A stretch of 64,000 nucleotides of DNA from Perilla frutescens (lineage: Eukaryota > Streptophyta > Magnoliopsida > Lamiales > Lamiaceae): assembly GCA_026008535.1 (NCBI GenBank), contig BRKX01000019.1:26289477-26353476 (forward strand), given 5' to 3'. Positions 12,038 to 23,900 of this stretch are shown one piece after another. The translations under genes and the position numbers were made by a program. Positions within the stretch are counted from its first letter, which is position 1. Each line of letters starts with the position of its first letter. The notes under the pieces are model-generated. The model was not told the DNA's origin. It saw nothing but the letters and a program-made list of their open reading frames with translations, and did not search any database.

Positions 12038-12047
12038 CTATTTATAG
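12038..12047 (-). promoter_or_regulatory. TATA box upstream of env-like ORF C
   Basis: Perfect palindromic-looking CTATAAATAG on the minus strand, 128 bases before the ATG of ORF C and downstream of the pol stop. Distance and sequence fit a conventional plant core promoter, suggesting the accessory ORFs had their own transcript. This is inference from sequence only. Confidence 0.5.
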
Positions 12048-12514
12048 CCTTCAATTCCATTGGTGAATGCAACGGTAACAAGAATTTGAGAGGAGTTTAT
12101 CTTGAACAGCTCTGACTAATCAGTCGATTAATTCTCAAATTTATCCATTGTGATTAATTGAGGAGAGAGCTAGTGGGTCCAACAGTAACAATGGTGTACC
12201 ACATCATTTTACCATTCCACTAAGCAAAGTAAATTGAAACTTATCTATTCGAATCTCTCTCTCTGGTGCTTTCGCATGGCCTTGAGTTGCTGACGTCATC
12301 AGATGATTTGGCTATATCTAGCAATCTCCAGTTAGCATGATCGACCTCAACTGAGATATTTCAGTTCAGCTCTTCCTTTTGCTGAGTTGGCTTCCAGCTC
12401 TCCTTTCAGTTCAGCTTCTTGCTTCAGCTGACCACAAGTTGTTTTCTCTATTGTGAACTGATTGAGCATCTGATCATTTCTGGTCTTTTGACTTCTTAAC
12501 TTCCACGTCTCTCA

Positions 12515-14709
12515 TCAGTTTGCAAACTTTTCAGCTTGGTTTTTGCTTGAACTGATGGTTTGAGCAGTTTTGACATCTTTTGCTGACTGAACTGATGCAC
12601 CTTTTGGTTCAGTTTCAGCTTCTGCTCTCTTTTTCTCATCGACTGGGATTGCTCTTTGCATTCTCCCACTTTGATCATCTTCATCTTCTGAAGCTAGTTC
12701 CAATAGTCCCAATTGGATACATAGTTCTACGAATCTTGCCTCTAGCAAAGGCTTTGTGAAGATGTTAGTTATCTGCTTCTCTGTATTGACATATTGGATG
12801 CATATATCCTTCTTTTTAATGTGATCACTAATGAAGTGGTGTCTGATGTCGATATGCTTTGTTCTCGAATGCAAAACTGGATTCTGAGAAATAGCAATGG
12901 AACTGTTGTTATCGCAGAAGATAGGTATTTCATCAGTTTCGACCTTATAATCCTTTAACTGCTGCTTCATCCAGAGTTCTGTGCACAACAACTTTCAGGA
13001 GCTATATACTCTAGTTCAGTTGTCGATGTTGTAACTAAGTGCTGCTTCTTGCTGAACCAGGATATCGGTTTGTGACCAAGAAACTAACATGTTCCACTGG
13101 TACTCTTCCGATCAATCTTGCATTAACCGAAGTCTGAGTCTGAATATCCAGTTAGACTCAAGCTATGATCTCTGGGATACCATAATCCAAGATTTATGGT
13201 TCCTCTGAGGTATTTGATGATCCTCTTTGCTGCATCCAGATGACTCTTCTTCGGGTTGGCTTGGAAATGTGCACATAAGCTGACTAATTATGAAATGTCT
13301 GGTCGACTAGCAGTTAGATAGAGAAGCGAACCGATGATGCCTCTGTATTGAGTTTAGTTAACCGATTCTCCTTCTTCATTGAGATTCAGTTGAACTGATG
13401 TATTCATGGTGATCTTGATAGTTTTTCCCTTATTAGTTCCAAACTTCTTGACTAGCTCTTTTGTGTACTTGGCTTGACTGATGAATATCCCATCTTGGAG
13501 CTGCTTCACTTCGAGTCCTAGGAACAAGGTCATTTCTCCCATCATGCTCATCTTGAATTTGCTCTGCATTAGTTGTGCGAATCGAGTGCAGAGATTCTTA
13601 CTCTTCGATCTAAATATTATGTCATCCACATAAATTTGAACCATTAAGATCTCTGATGATCGCTCTATTCTGAATAAAGTGTGATCAATGACTCCTTTTT
13701 GAAACCCATTCTTGAGTAAGAATGTTGTGAGGGTTTCATACCAGGCTCTGGGTGCTTGCTTCAGATCATAGAGTGATTTCTTCAGTTTGAAGACTTGGTC
13801 TCCAATCTTGACTCCAGGCGGTTGCTTGACATACATGTCCTCCTTGAGCATCCCTTGTAGAAAAGTACTTTTTACGTCCATTTGATAGACCGTGAAATTG
13901 TTATGAGCCGCATAGGCGAGGAACAGTCTGATAGCTTCCAATCTTGCAACTGGTGGAAATGTCTCGTCAAAGTCGGTCCCTTCACTTTGAGAGTATCCTT
14001 TGGCTACCAGTCTTGCTTTGTTCCTTGTGATGATGCCTTGTTCGTCCAGTTTGTTGTGAAAAATCCACTTGGTTCCGATGACTTTTTGGGTTTTTGGCCT
14101 ATCAACAAGAAATCACACATCGTTTCTTATGAACTGGTTCAGTTATTCTTGCATGACGATTATGTAATCTGCATCTTCAAGAGCTTCATTGATGTTTGCG
14201 AGTTCAGTTTGAGATAGAAAGCAAGTGAAGAGAGCATGCTCTGTTGAACTTCTGGTTTGAACTCGACTTCTTGGATCTCCAACTATCTTGTTAGCTAGGT
14301 GGCTTCTGAGCCATTTGGGTAGGCTTTCCTTAGCTGAATTTTTAGTTAGATCATCTGCATCGACATCCTCTGATGTCTTGTCTTCAGTTTGTCTTTCGTC
14401 CTCATCAGTTCTTCCACCTGCTTCAGTTGTGGGGTTGAAGGTCTCAACATGATCCTTTTCTCCATTGGCTTGATCACCCTCACCTGTGCTCTCAGCTGGT
14501 CTGGTGCTGGATACAGTTCCTTCATCTTCTAGTCCAACCTCAAACTCTTCTGGAACTGTGTGGTCCACATAGTCCTGCGAGTTATCAATTTTGCTAGGTA
14601 GTAATTGAACTGATGGATTGAGTACCTCCTTACTCCTGTACTCATTGGCAAACTCGTTAAAAACAACATGACAAGTTATTTCCACAACTAGTGTTCGTTT
14701 GTTGAACAC
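12515..14709 (-). pseudogene. Copia reverse transcriptase/RNase H of the giant element
   Basis: C-terminal half of pol. A hydrophilic linker (14709-14143) leads to RT, with NDVW, GTKWIF and NKARLVAKGYSQ text around 13960-14120. The catalytic motif YVDDIIF is near 13610-13630. RNase H ends in HFISDHIKKKDI and NIFTKPL (about 12740-12830). Breaks: an in-frame stop near 14142, a stop at about 13353, and a frameshifted stretch 13000-13350 across the RT/RNase H connection. The frame continues some 60 residues past the usual pol end, to 12515. It is followed by the intergenic stretch with the ORF C promoter. Confidence 0.85.
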
Positions 14710-15745
14710 TCAGTAGGCTTGAGCGTGTGGGGAATTGTAATAAAAAATATTCCCATATCAGCTTTAGCACTAAAAGTCTTTAATTGACTTTTGCCATTGT
14801 TGTGAATATAACATTTGCAGCCAAATTCTTTGAAGTATGAGATAGATGGCTTACGACCCTTGTAGAGCTCATAGGGTGTCTTGTCATATGCGCTGATGAT
14901 GGCGCTTCTATTTTGAGTGTGGCATACTGTATTGACTGCCTCAGCCCAATATCCTTCTGCAATGTTGGCATCAGCTATCATTGCTCAAGCTGCTGCTTTG
15001 AGTGTGCGATTCCTTCTTTCTGCAACACCATTTTGCTGTGGAGTTCTAGCAGCTGAGTGTTCGTAGTTATTCCCAGTTTACTGAGAAAACTGATGATCTG
15101 CTAGTTGACGAATTCAGTTCCATTATCTGAATGAATTCGTTGAACTGATCTCTCCTTTTCAATTTGCAGCTTTCTGATCATCGCTGATAGCTTGGTGTAG
15201 GTTTCATCCTTGCTTCTGAGAAACTCTACCCATGTATATCTAGAGAAGTCGTCGACTACTACCAGAGTGAATATTTTTTCTTTGGGCGTAGGTGGTCCGA
15301 CTGGCCCAAATAGATCCATATGTAGCAGTTGGAGGGGAGCAGTTGTCCCTGGAGGATTACTTTTATTCTTGAATGACAATCTCACTTGCTTCCCTTTTTG
15401 GCATGGTCCGCAGATGCCAGTTTTCTTGAAAATATCCTTAGGAAGTCCATCTACTAGCTCCATCTTGGCTAGATGATTGATGGTTCTGAAGTTGAGATGA
15501 CTGAGTCGTTGATGCCATAGCCAGCTTGCTTCTGTTGAGCCGTTTGAGAGAAAGCAAGCTTCTCCATATCCAGTTGACCAATCAACAACAAACATGTTGC
15601 CTCTCCTTACACCAGTTAGGAGGATTGCTCCAGTTGACTTATCTTTGATGTCATATAAGCTTCAATTGAAATCTACGGTATATCCATTGTCACACAATTG
15701 ACTGATGCTGAGCAATTTGTGCTTCAGTCCTTCCACGTGGGAGAC
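14710..15745 (-). pseudogene. Copia integrase and protease C-terminus of the giant element
   Basis: Begins at 15745 exactly where the nested Copia interrupts protease, with text typical of the protease C-terminus (KHKLLSISQLCD). It then has GAG_pre-integrase (WHQRLSHLNF, CGPCQKGKQ) and the integrase core. The catalytic pattern is intact in translation: D in LLHMDLFGP, D in IHSDNGTEF and E in TPQQNGVAERR. The last lies in another frame, because of a frameshift or stop near 15080-15100. The C-terminal part 14981-14688 reads AEGYWAEAVNTV and CKCYIHN. Confidence 0.85.
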
Positions 15746-17190
15746 TGTTGGGGTTTTTTTCGAATTATGCCCCACAGGATCTAATCGGATAATCTATAAT
15801 TCTACATGCTTGCAAATCATGATTTTATGTGGGATGATACAAAAGAAACACGTTGAACATACTATGCAAGTTTATCGAATTAAACACAGCGGAATAAATT
15901 AATTCAACAGAATCCACTTACATAGATTGTAGGGTTGACGACGAGATTACATGTCTAATCTCGTTGCTATAGAAGAAATGTCGAGCTCAGCCTTTTCCTT
16001 CACTGAAGTCGATGTCTAGTAGAGCTGCAGTGATACTCCTCGACCTTCTATTGTATTCTCGATACCTATTTAGATGTAGAGTGGACTACAAGCTACTAAA
16101 CTGTATCGATAATCTAGGGAATTAAGTGTTGAGAGGGGCTGATCATGTAACACATAATACACTCATCCTCCCTCTATTAATACAGAAGGAGGCGGGTACA
16201 ATCTCCCCAAACCCTGATGGTTTGGGCCTCTCCACTTATTCCATTCCCACAGTCCATTAAGGTATTAATTAGGCTACAGTAGGGATCTAGAAGAATATTA
16301 AATTGGCCCAATAATTTATTTAATATCCAATATCTAATATTTAGGATATAATTAAATAAATGAAGTGTTATTTTTATTCCACTAATGAAATAACACCGAC
16401 CTACCAATTTAATACATTTTACAAAATGCATTCTTCTTTAGTCCAGCCATTACCCATGTTTAAGATATAATGTCCATTAATTATTTATATAAGCTCTGAC
16501 AGCTATAATTAATTAATTCTTCCATTCCTAGAGCAGTACCACACAAGCTTTACCATTTACGGAATAAATTCCACCTGCAGAATTTCAAATGTACTTGTCT
16601 CTACTCAAGGGGACATCATCAACTTGGTGCACCAGGACATGGTGACCTAACACAGTGCACGACCCATATGTGTGTGAATATGTTACTGTCCAAAATATCA
16701 AGATTGTTGACTCTATCAAGAATCTGACCCAGTGATAAATCGAAGCAATAATCATAACACACACATGTCCGCCACTGTGCAAAGCTTAAGAACCCGAACT
16801 CTGTAGATCTTTATTCTCTCCCTTTAGGGTCAGACCAGAGAATAGTATCCTGTCGCGATCCTCCTTAATACACACATCAGTGTATCAGAATATAATCAGT
16901 TAGTTGAGATAAACTAACTATCAGATTATTCTATAGTATACAATGGTTGGTTCAGGACCATCTAAACTACGAGTCTTTTAATACTTTGCAAACAACCCGA
17001 TGATATGATCTTCACCGTGTGTTTAGCCACACCATATCATCTACAATGCAAGTATAAGGAAACATGCATATATAAACATATAACAAAGGAAATAGATGCA
17101 TAAACAGTGACTGCAATAATAATCAATCTATATCGTCAAAACCATTATTAATAGTATACAAAGACAAGCTTTCAGTATACAATGTTAACA
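15746..17190 (-). repeat. 3' LTR of nested Copia
   Basis: 1445 bases, TGTTGGGG...GTTAACA on the plus strand. The partner is 23782-25221. On the minus strand a purine tract AAGTGGGAGAT (17191-17201) immediately precedes it, confirming orientation. By eye I count about 45 substitutions against the partner over the first 500 bases, many of them C/T or G/A. Confidence 0.85.
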
Positions 17191-17201
17191 ATCTCCCACT
17201 T
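17191..17201 (-). promoter_or_regulatory. polypurine tract of nested Copia
   Basis: AAGTGGGAGAT on the minus strand, abutting the 3' LTR start TGTTAAC. Confidence 0.7.
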
Positions 17202-17269
17202 ATACTTAAAGCATGTCTTTTAAGTATAGAACAAAATAGGCAAAACTCTCAAACTATTACAAATGTCAA

Positions 17270-18888
17270 AACGCAATCGCGAGTCTGTATCTCACTCTCA
17301 TTTTCTCCACGTGACCATTAAAGGTCTTAGTCGGCAAGCTCTTCATGTATGGATCAACTAGGTTGTCCTCTGATGTAATCTTCACCACTGCAATATCTAG
17401 TCTCTTAATGATTTCTCATATAAGATGGTACTTTCTCTCTATGTGTTTACTTACCTTATGGGCTCTGGGTTCCTTCGAATTTACCACTGCACTCTAGTTA
17501 TCACAATATATCGTGATACTCCTAGGCATATCAGGAACCACGCTCAAGTCCAACAAGAAGCTCGGGAGCCAGACAACTTCTTTTGCAGCCTCAGAGGCAG
17601 CTACATATTCAGCTTCCATGGTGGAGTCAGCAATGCATTTCTGCTTGATTCTCTTTCATGCAATGGCTCTGTCTCCCAAGGTAAACATATAGCCCGAGGT
17701 AAATTTACTCTGATCTTTATCAGCTTAGAAATCTGAGTCCATGTAACCCAAAGGAAGAAGGTTATCACTACAGTATACCAGCATATAATCTCTAGTCCTT
17801 TTTAGGTACTTGAGAATATTCTTTACTGCAGTCCAGTGTCCTTTTCCAGGGTTAGACTGATATTTACTTACCATGCCAACCGCATAGCATATATTAGGCC
17901 TAGTGCATAGCATAACATACATGAGGCTTCCCAGAGCCGAAGCATACGGAACCCCTTTCATCTCATCTATCTCAGTCTGTATCTTGGGACACATATCCTT
18001 CGATAGATGTATTCCATGCCTGAAAGGTATAAAACCTTTCTTGGAATCTTACATGCTAAACCTAGCTAGCACTGTATCGATATAGATCGTCTAGGATAGG
18101 CACAACATCCTTTTCTGGCGATCTCAAATGATCTTGATACCAAGGATGTGTCCAGATTCTCCCAAATCCTTCATATCAAACTGCTTGGACAACCACACTC
18201 TTATATTTGATAATACATTCTTATTGTTTCTAATAAGCAAGATATCATCAACATACAGTACTAGGAATGCCACCACATTTCCGTTATTCTTCTTGTATAC
18301 ACAGCTCTCATCCGGGCTTTGGACGAATCCATATGACTATATGACCTCATCGAACCGCATGTTCCAAGACCGTGATGCTTTCTTAAGTCCATAAATGTAT
18401 CTCTTAAGCTTGTAGACTAAGTGCTCTTGGCCTTTAGCAATGAACCCTTTTGGTTGCTTCATATGGATGTTTTCTTCAAGACTTCCATTCAAGAAAACTG
18501 TCTTGACATCCATTTACCATATCTCATAATCCAGATGAGCGGTAAGAGATAGAAGAATCTGGATCGACTTAAGCATGGCAACCGGTGAAAAGGTTTTCTC
18601 ATAATCGATCCCTTCTTTCTGAGTATAGTCTTTCGCTACCAATCTAGCTTTGAAGGTTTCAACCTTCCCGTCAGATCCTCTCTTATGTTTGTAGACCCAC
18701 TTGCATCCAATATGTTTTACCCTATCAGGTGGTTCTACAAGCTTCCAGACTTGATTGTGATCCATAGATCCAATCTCAGACTCCATTGTAGTTTTCCAAG
18801 AATTTGCATCTTTATCTTGTACCGCCTCATCATAGATCTTAGGATCTAATTCATACAGTCTTTCAGGGAAATCTGAAGATTCTCCCAA
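17270..18888 (-). pseudogene. Copia RT/RNase H of nested element
   Basis: Minus-strand RT reading GCKWVYKHKRG, FKARLVAKDYTQ and TFSPVAML (18514-18700). YVDDILLI follows around 18240-18260, then SNPGKGHWTAVKNILKYLK (about 17800-17870) and RNase H with MEAEYVAASEAAKEVVWL (about 17560-17620) and KHIERKYHLI. At least six in-frame stops are present (for example at about 18513 and 17724), so no functional enzyme is possible. The end of pol lies about 80 bases from the polypurine tract. Confidence 0.85.
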
Positions 18889-19039
18889 ACCAATGAATCT
18901 ATCAGGTTGTCAAACAACCCTCCCACTGTGACGAGGTATTTCCCGTACTTTCGTGACACGCTGTGCAGTTATTATCGGTGGTTCCTCTGCTTGTACAGGT
19001 GGTGTAGGATCTGCGTTCCCACCTCGAAGTTCCTTAAGA

Positions 19040-20389
19040 ACAATCTCGCTTTGAGGTTTGTGATTTATTATATAGTCTTTCTCTAAGAATCGACATTGGT
19101 GCTGACAATGACCTTCTAATCCTTAGGACTATAGAATAAACCACTTCTTGTTCCTTTCGGATACCCAACAAATAGCCTTACCTCAGAACGTGGCGTCAAC
19201 TTGTCAGTTTCCTTATCTAGCATGTATGCTGGACTGCCCCATACCTGAATGTAACCTAGACTGGGTTTCTGACCAGTCTATAGTTCTAGGGGCGTGCGTA
19301 GAACTGACTTTGAAGAGACCATGTTCAAAATATAGGCTGCAGTTTCTAGGGCATATCCCCAAAATGAAACAGGTAATTCTGAATAGATCATCATCGATCT
19401 AACCATCTCTAACAAGGTTATATTCCTCCTTTCAGCTACGTCGTTCTGCTGTGGAGTGCCAGGCGCAGTCAACTGGAATGTAATCTCTTGCTCTGCTAAG
19501 TAATCCCTAAATTCAGTCGAGAGATACTCACCACCACGATTAGAACGTAGTGTCTTGATACTTTTGCCTGTTTGTTTCTCTGCTTCCGCCTTAAATGTTT
19601 TGAAGAACTCAAAACACTCAGAATTTCGATGCAACACATAAATATATCAATATCTAGAGTAATCATCAATGAACGTGATGAAGTAATCATATCCTCCTCA
19701 AGCCTGAACTGACATAGGGCCACATAAATCAGAGTAAATCAAATCTAACTCCTCTTTGGATCGATTTCCTTTAGAAGGAAATGACTGCTTGGTCATCTTA
19801 CCTTCCAAATAGAATTCACACAAAGAAAATGCTTCCAAGACCAAAGATGATAATGGTCCATCATTTATAAGCCTTTGTATCATCTTAAGGTTAATATGAC
19901 CAAGTCTTAGATGCCAAAGATAGGTTTCATTCAGTTCAGAAGGTTCCTTTCTCTTATTAGGGTTTGTGATCTATGTATTCAATAATTGCATATGTGTAGT
20001 GTTTTGCATAGGGTTAAGTATGTAAAGATGTCCAAGCAATGTGCCAGAACAGATAAAAGGTTTTCCACTTGAGATAACGACCTTGCTATCAAAAGTAACA
20101 GAATATCCATTCAAAAACAACTTCGAAATAGAAATCAAGTTCTGCCTAAAACCAGGCACATAAAGACAGTCTTTTAAAACCAAAACTCTATCACTACTGA
20201 AAGGTAAAGACACGTATCCCACTGCAATAGCCGCCACTTTCATAGCATTCCTCATGTAGACGGTAATCTCGGCCTCACTCAGCTGCCTTTTCACCAGAAA
20301 CCCCTGTAAGGACATGCAAACATGATCAGTAGCTCCAGTATCCACTACCCATGACTAGGTAGAACAAGTAGCTAAACATGTTTCAACAA
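19040..20389 (-). pseudogene. Copia protease and integrase of nested element
   Basis: Protease starts with VDTGATDHVC (about 20320-20350), the DTGA-type aspartic active site. A stop (TAG) lies just before it. GAG_pre-integrase follows (LGHINLKMIQRL), then the integrase core with D in LIYSDLCGP. The second catalytic Asp is replaced: the site reads LRSNRGGEY instead of the usual SDRGGEY, a GAT-to-AAT change. The Glu in VAERRN is kept. Stops separate 19883-19698 from 19637-19278. The C-terminal part (VWGSPAYM, LFVGYPKGT) runs to about 19130. Confidence 0.85.
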
Positions 20390-21486
20390 CTAAAGAGTGA
20401 GACGTACCATTCTTCTTCCTTTTGTTAGGACACGCAGATTTCCAATATCCCCGCTAATCGCACTTAAAACACTTCGACTTCGATTTGAAGTCTTCCGAGT
20501 GTACCTTGGCTTTGCCCTTCTTGTCTTTAGGGTCTTTAACCAAAGGCATAATAAATTGAAAATCAAAGAAAAAATAAAAAAAATATAAATACAAATTGTG
20601 CAATATAAAATGCAATACAAATGATGGAATAGACAATTTGGTACATAACTTGGAGGATGAGAGGTGATGGTTCGACATTCCAACCTCCACATATTTTGAA
20701 ATTTGCCTACTTTTATCGTATGGGGATTTAACTTATGACTCAAAAGATTTCTATACCAACTAGCTAAAAAAGAAATATATTGCATAAAATAGAATACTAA
20801 CTAATCAAAACTTTGTTTAATAATAAGACACACTTATATATACACAGTTCTGATAAAGTAACATCCTTTTTTATCATATTGAAGTTCAGCCTGAACTGCT
20901 CAAACCTCGGAGATAGACTGTGAAGCACAATGTCAATTTGGGACTCGGCGTCCAATTCGCCACCTACGGTTTTGATCTCTGATAAGAAGCCCATCATCTG
21001 GAGAATGTTATCCCGTACCGGTGTAGAATCTGACATCTTAGTGCTCATCAGATTTCTCATAGCCAAATGTCGAGCCGAGCGATTCTGGTATCCGAAGATC
21101 TCCTTAAGGTTAAGCATTATGTCAAAAGCAGTTTTCATAAACTGATGTTGATGTTGCAACACACTTGACATAGAGGCAAGCATGTAGCAACGTGCCATCT
21201 CATCAGCTCTAAGCCACTTTGCATAAGCTGCCTTCTGCTCTTCACTAGAATTCTGATCTAGCTTTTCCGGACATTCTTCATCAAGTACAAACTTGAAGTT
21301 TTCAGCAGTAAGGACAGTGTTCAGATTTCTTATCCAATCTTTATAGTTTTCACTAACCAATTTTTTTTTTTTTTGAGAATTGAGGACAGGTTTGAGAGTG
21401 TCATGACGATATAGAATAATTGAAAATAAACATGCAGTACAGTCACAAACTTTAGGATAAAAACACATATAATTTGAACACCTCAA
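20390..21486 (-). pseudogene. Copia gag of nested element
   Basis: UBN2-type gag. ENYKDWIRNLNTVLTAE begins near 21350, followed by EMARCYMLASMS, YQNRSARHLAMRNL and ESQIDIVLHSL to about 20880. A zinc knuckle CFKCD...GYWKSACP is at about 20430-20480, with a TAG inside it. An A-run (13 T on the plus strand, 21361-21373) disrupts the N-terminal frame. Between LSEL (about 20855) and the Lys-rich region before the knuckle (20560) the sequence is non-coding; see the SINE-like insert. Confidence 0.8.
20570..20790 (-). mobile_element. possible SINE-like insert in gag
   Basis: Non-coding stretch interrupting gag. On the minus strand it has an A-box-like TAGCTAGTTGG (20757-20767) followed by a weak B-box-like TGTCGAACCATC (about 20665-20680), and ends in a T/A-rich tail. 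The A-to-B distance is longer than usual for tRNA-derived SINEs and no duplication was resolved, so this is tentative. Confidence 0.25.
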
Positions 21487-23501
21487 AAGAAATTATATGC
21501 ATATCCACCGACATCTTAAAAACATTTCTTATAAGCCACGTAGGGTCGACGTTTATAAAATTCATTTTTAAGCAGGTTAAAACCTAACCTTTAATCTACC
21601 TCCAGTCAAGTTTCCTTATGACAAGTAAATTAATAGTCAGATATAAACTCGGTCATGTAATCTTTGAATTAATAAGCCACGTAGGGTGGATGTTTATTAA
21701 TAAATTATATATAAGTGTGCTTACCATTATCTTCACCCCAAGTTCATTATTTCGAATTCACCTTTCTGGTAGCAGGGCCGATTAGTTCTAATAATGTTTT
21801 ACAGTTATCCGTTAGGAAGTTTAATTTCTAGAGAATCCAGTAATATGACTCCTCCTTAGGGAGGCCGTCCTTTACTTCTCAATTAAACTAGATTAATGAA
21901 GACCGTTTTAAGATTTCCACATACTTTGGTATGTATCTCTCCCACTTAGTTATTTAAGTTTGAGGTTTCATTTCATCCCATTTAAACATGCAATTCAATT
22001 ACACAAAATGATAAATAACCATTGCATGCAAACAACATAATAAGAATAATAAGTGGAACCAACTATCATAGCTTATATCTCATGTTGTTAATGAGATAGT
22101 CTTGGAAAAAAACAGCTCTTCGAAAGTCCCGGAACCCACAGCCGCCACCTCTCATGCGCCTTGCCGAAACTTTAGCTCCTTTAGGATTTCAGGACTTGTT
22201 CGGGATCTCCTTCCTTTTCCAAGCCGGTCCATTTTTCATATTTGAGTTGATCTCCTTCTCTTATTCTATATTCTAAACTAGAATAATAAGAAAAATAAAA
22301 TACAACTCAAATACTCTAACAATTTATTTCCTATTACATTAAAACAACGTAATAATAAATCGCCTAGACCTAATCCATGGATTTTCTCATGGATTAAAAA
22401 CCTCGTAGCCAAACCGGCATACGACCTACCATACATTCAACATAAAGTAAACATCACATTCAACATAAAATTAAAGGCCATGATAGTTGGTTTCACCTGC
22501 AAAAAATACCATCTACAGATACAACTATCACAATTAAATGTTACCATAAAATAGCACATGATATCTATGCATGCCATAATTTTAAAAAACTATCACTTTA
22601 ATTAATTAAAGATTTTCAAAAATTATGCTTTGATTAATTTGGAAATTAATTAATAATTATCTACCAAATTAAATCCATAAAATTCGAATATATTCATAAG
22701 ATATCATATTTGTAAATTAACCATAATTCTCCACCAAATAAAATCTTAATAATTTGAATTAATATATCTTAAGATTAACTTTGGAAATTAATTAAAATTA
22801 TCTATCAAAGTATATCTTAATTAAATCGAAAATTGCCATAAGATAAAATTTGGAAATTGATCACAATTATCCACCAAATTTATATCTTAAATTTTCGAAA
22901 TACCTTAGGGAATAAAATCTAGAAATTTTTGAAAAAATCTAAAATTAATCCTCCAAATTTTAATCCCTCGCCCCCTCCCTTAATTAATTAACCAATTTAG
23001 AATTTTGATACAAATCAAAATAGTATCCAAATTACGTTATTAGGTACCAAAATTAATAGAATTAAAATTAAGGTAGTTTTGATCCTCTTCAAACACATAC
23101 CATAATTAAAATCTATTTTCGATCCAACTATGATTAAAATAAGGCAACTTTTGGTAGACACCAAAAATTATCATATACCAATTTTAATCAACAAAATTTT
23201 CGACCCCCCTTCTAGTGTAGGATATGGAAATTTTGATAACATCAAAAATCTATTCCAAATACTACACTAAATGGCCGAAAAAATTAAATCAAATTAAGGG
23301 AAAATTAACATCAAATTTTTGAAAAATAGGGAACCTTATTTTCGAAAATTACACATGAATTAAATCTGGAAATTAATGAAGAAAAATCCATGTAATTAAA
23401 ATTAAGAATTTTCGAAGAAGACATCAAAATTCTTCCAACATTAATTACAACATGCTCGAAAATTAGCAACAATAAACCTAAAAATTTAAGCACATAAACT
23501 T
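21487..23501. other. long AT-rich leader of nested Copia
   Basis: About 2 kb between gag and the 5' LTR with no coding signal. A sentence-like repeat, AAGCCACGTAGGGT with GGATGTTTAT or similar, occurs twice about 135 bases apart (21534 and 21668). A more GC-rich block is at 22115-22250. Bases 22636-22985 hold about five diverged units of some 70 bases. Leaders this long are unusual for Copia and may include older inserts. Confidence 0.5.
22636..22985. repeat. degenerate ~70-bp tandem repeat
   Basis: Five diverged units, each beginning like TTTGGAAATTAATTA and continuing with TATCCACCAAATT, at about 22638, 22710, 22783, 22851 and 22919 (spacing 68-73). Contained in the leader of the nested Copia. 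Confidence 0.55.
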
Positions 23502-23900
23502 ATCATCAAGATTAATGTAATTTTCGAGACTCATCACTAGAATTAATCCTGGATTAATACCGATACCTTCTCTGATACTAGTTGTTGGGGTTTTTTTTGA
23601 ATTACGCCCCACAAGATCTAATCGGATAATCTATAATTCTACATGCATGCAAATCATGATTTTATGTATGATGATACAAAAGAAACACGTTGAACATACT
23701 ATCATCAAGATTAATGTAATTTTCAAGACTCATCACTAGAATTAATCCTGGATTAATACCGATACCTTCTCTGATACTAGTTGTTAAGGTTTTTTTCGAA
23801 TTACGCCCCACAAGATCTAATCGGATAATCTATAATTCTACATGTATGCAAATCATGATTTTATGTATGATGATACAAAAGAAACACGTTGAACATACTA
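23502..23900. repeat. 199-bp tandem duplication across the LTR/primer-site junction
   Basis: Unit 1 (23502-23700) and unit 2 (23701-23900) each contain 80 bases of leader, the tRNA-Met-type primer-site region (minus strand TAGTATCAGAG) and the first 118 bases of the LTR. Unit 1 thus carries an orphan LTR end (TGTTGGGG at 23583) and unit 2 the true 5' LTR end (TGTTAAGG at 23782). Unit 1 matches the far LTR (15746) better at that tetranucleotide. Confidence 0.85.
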
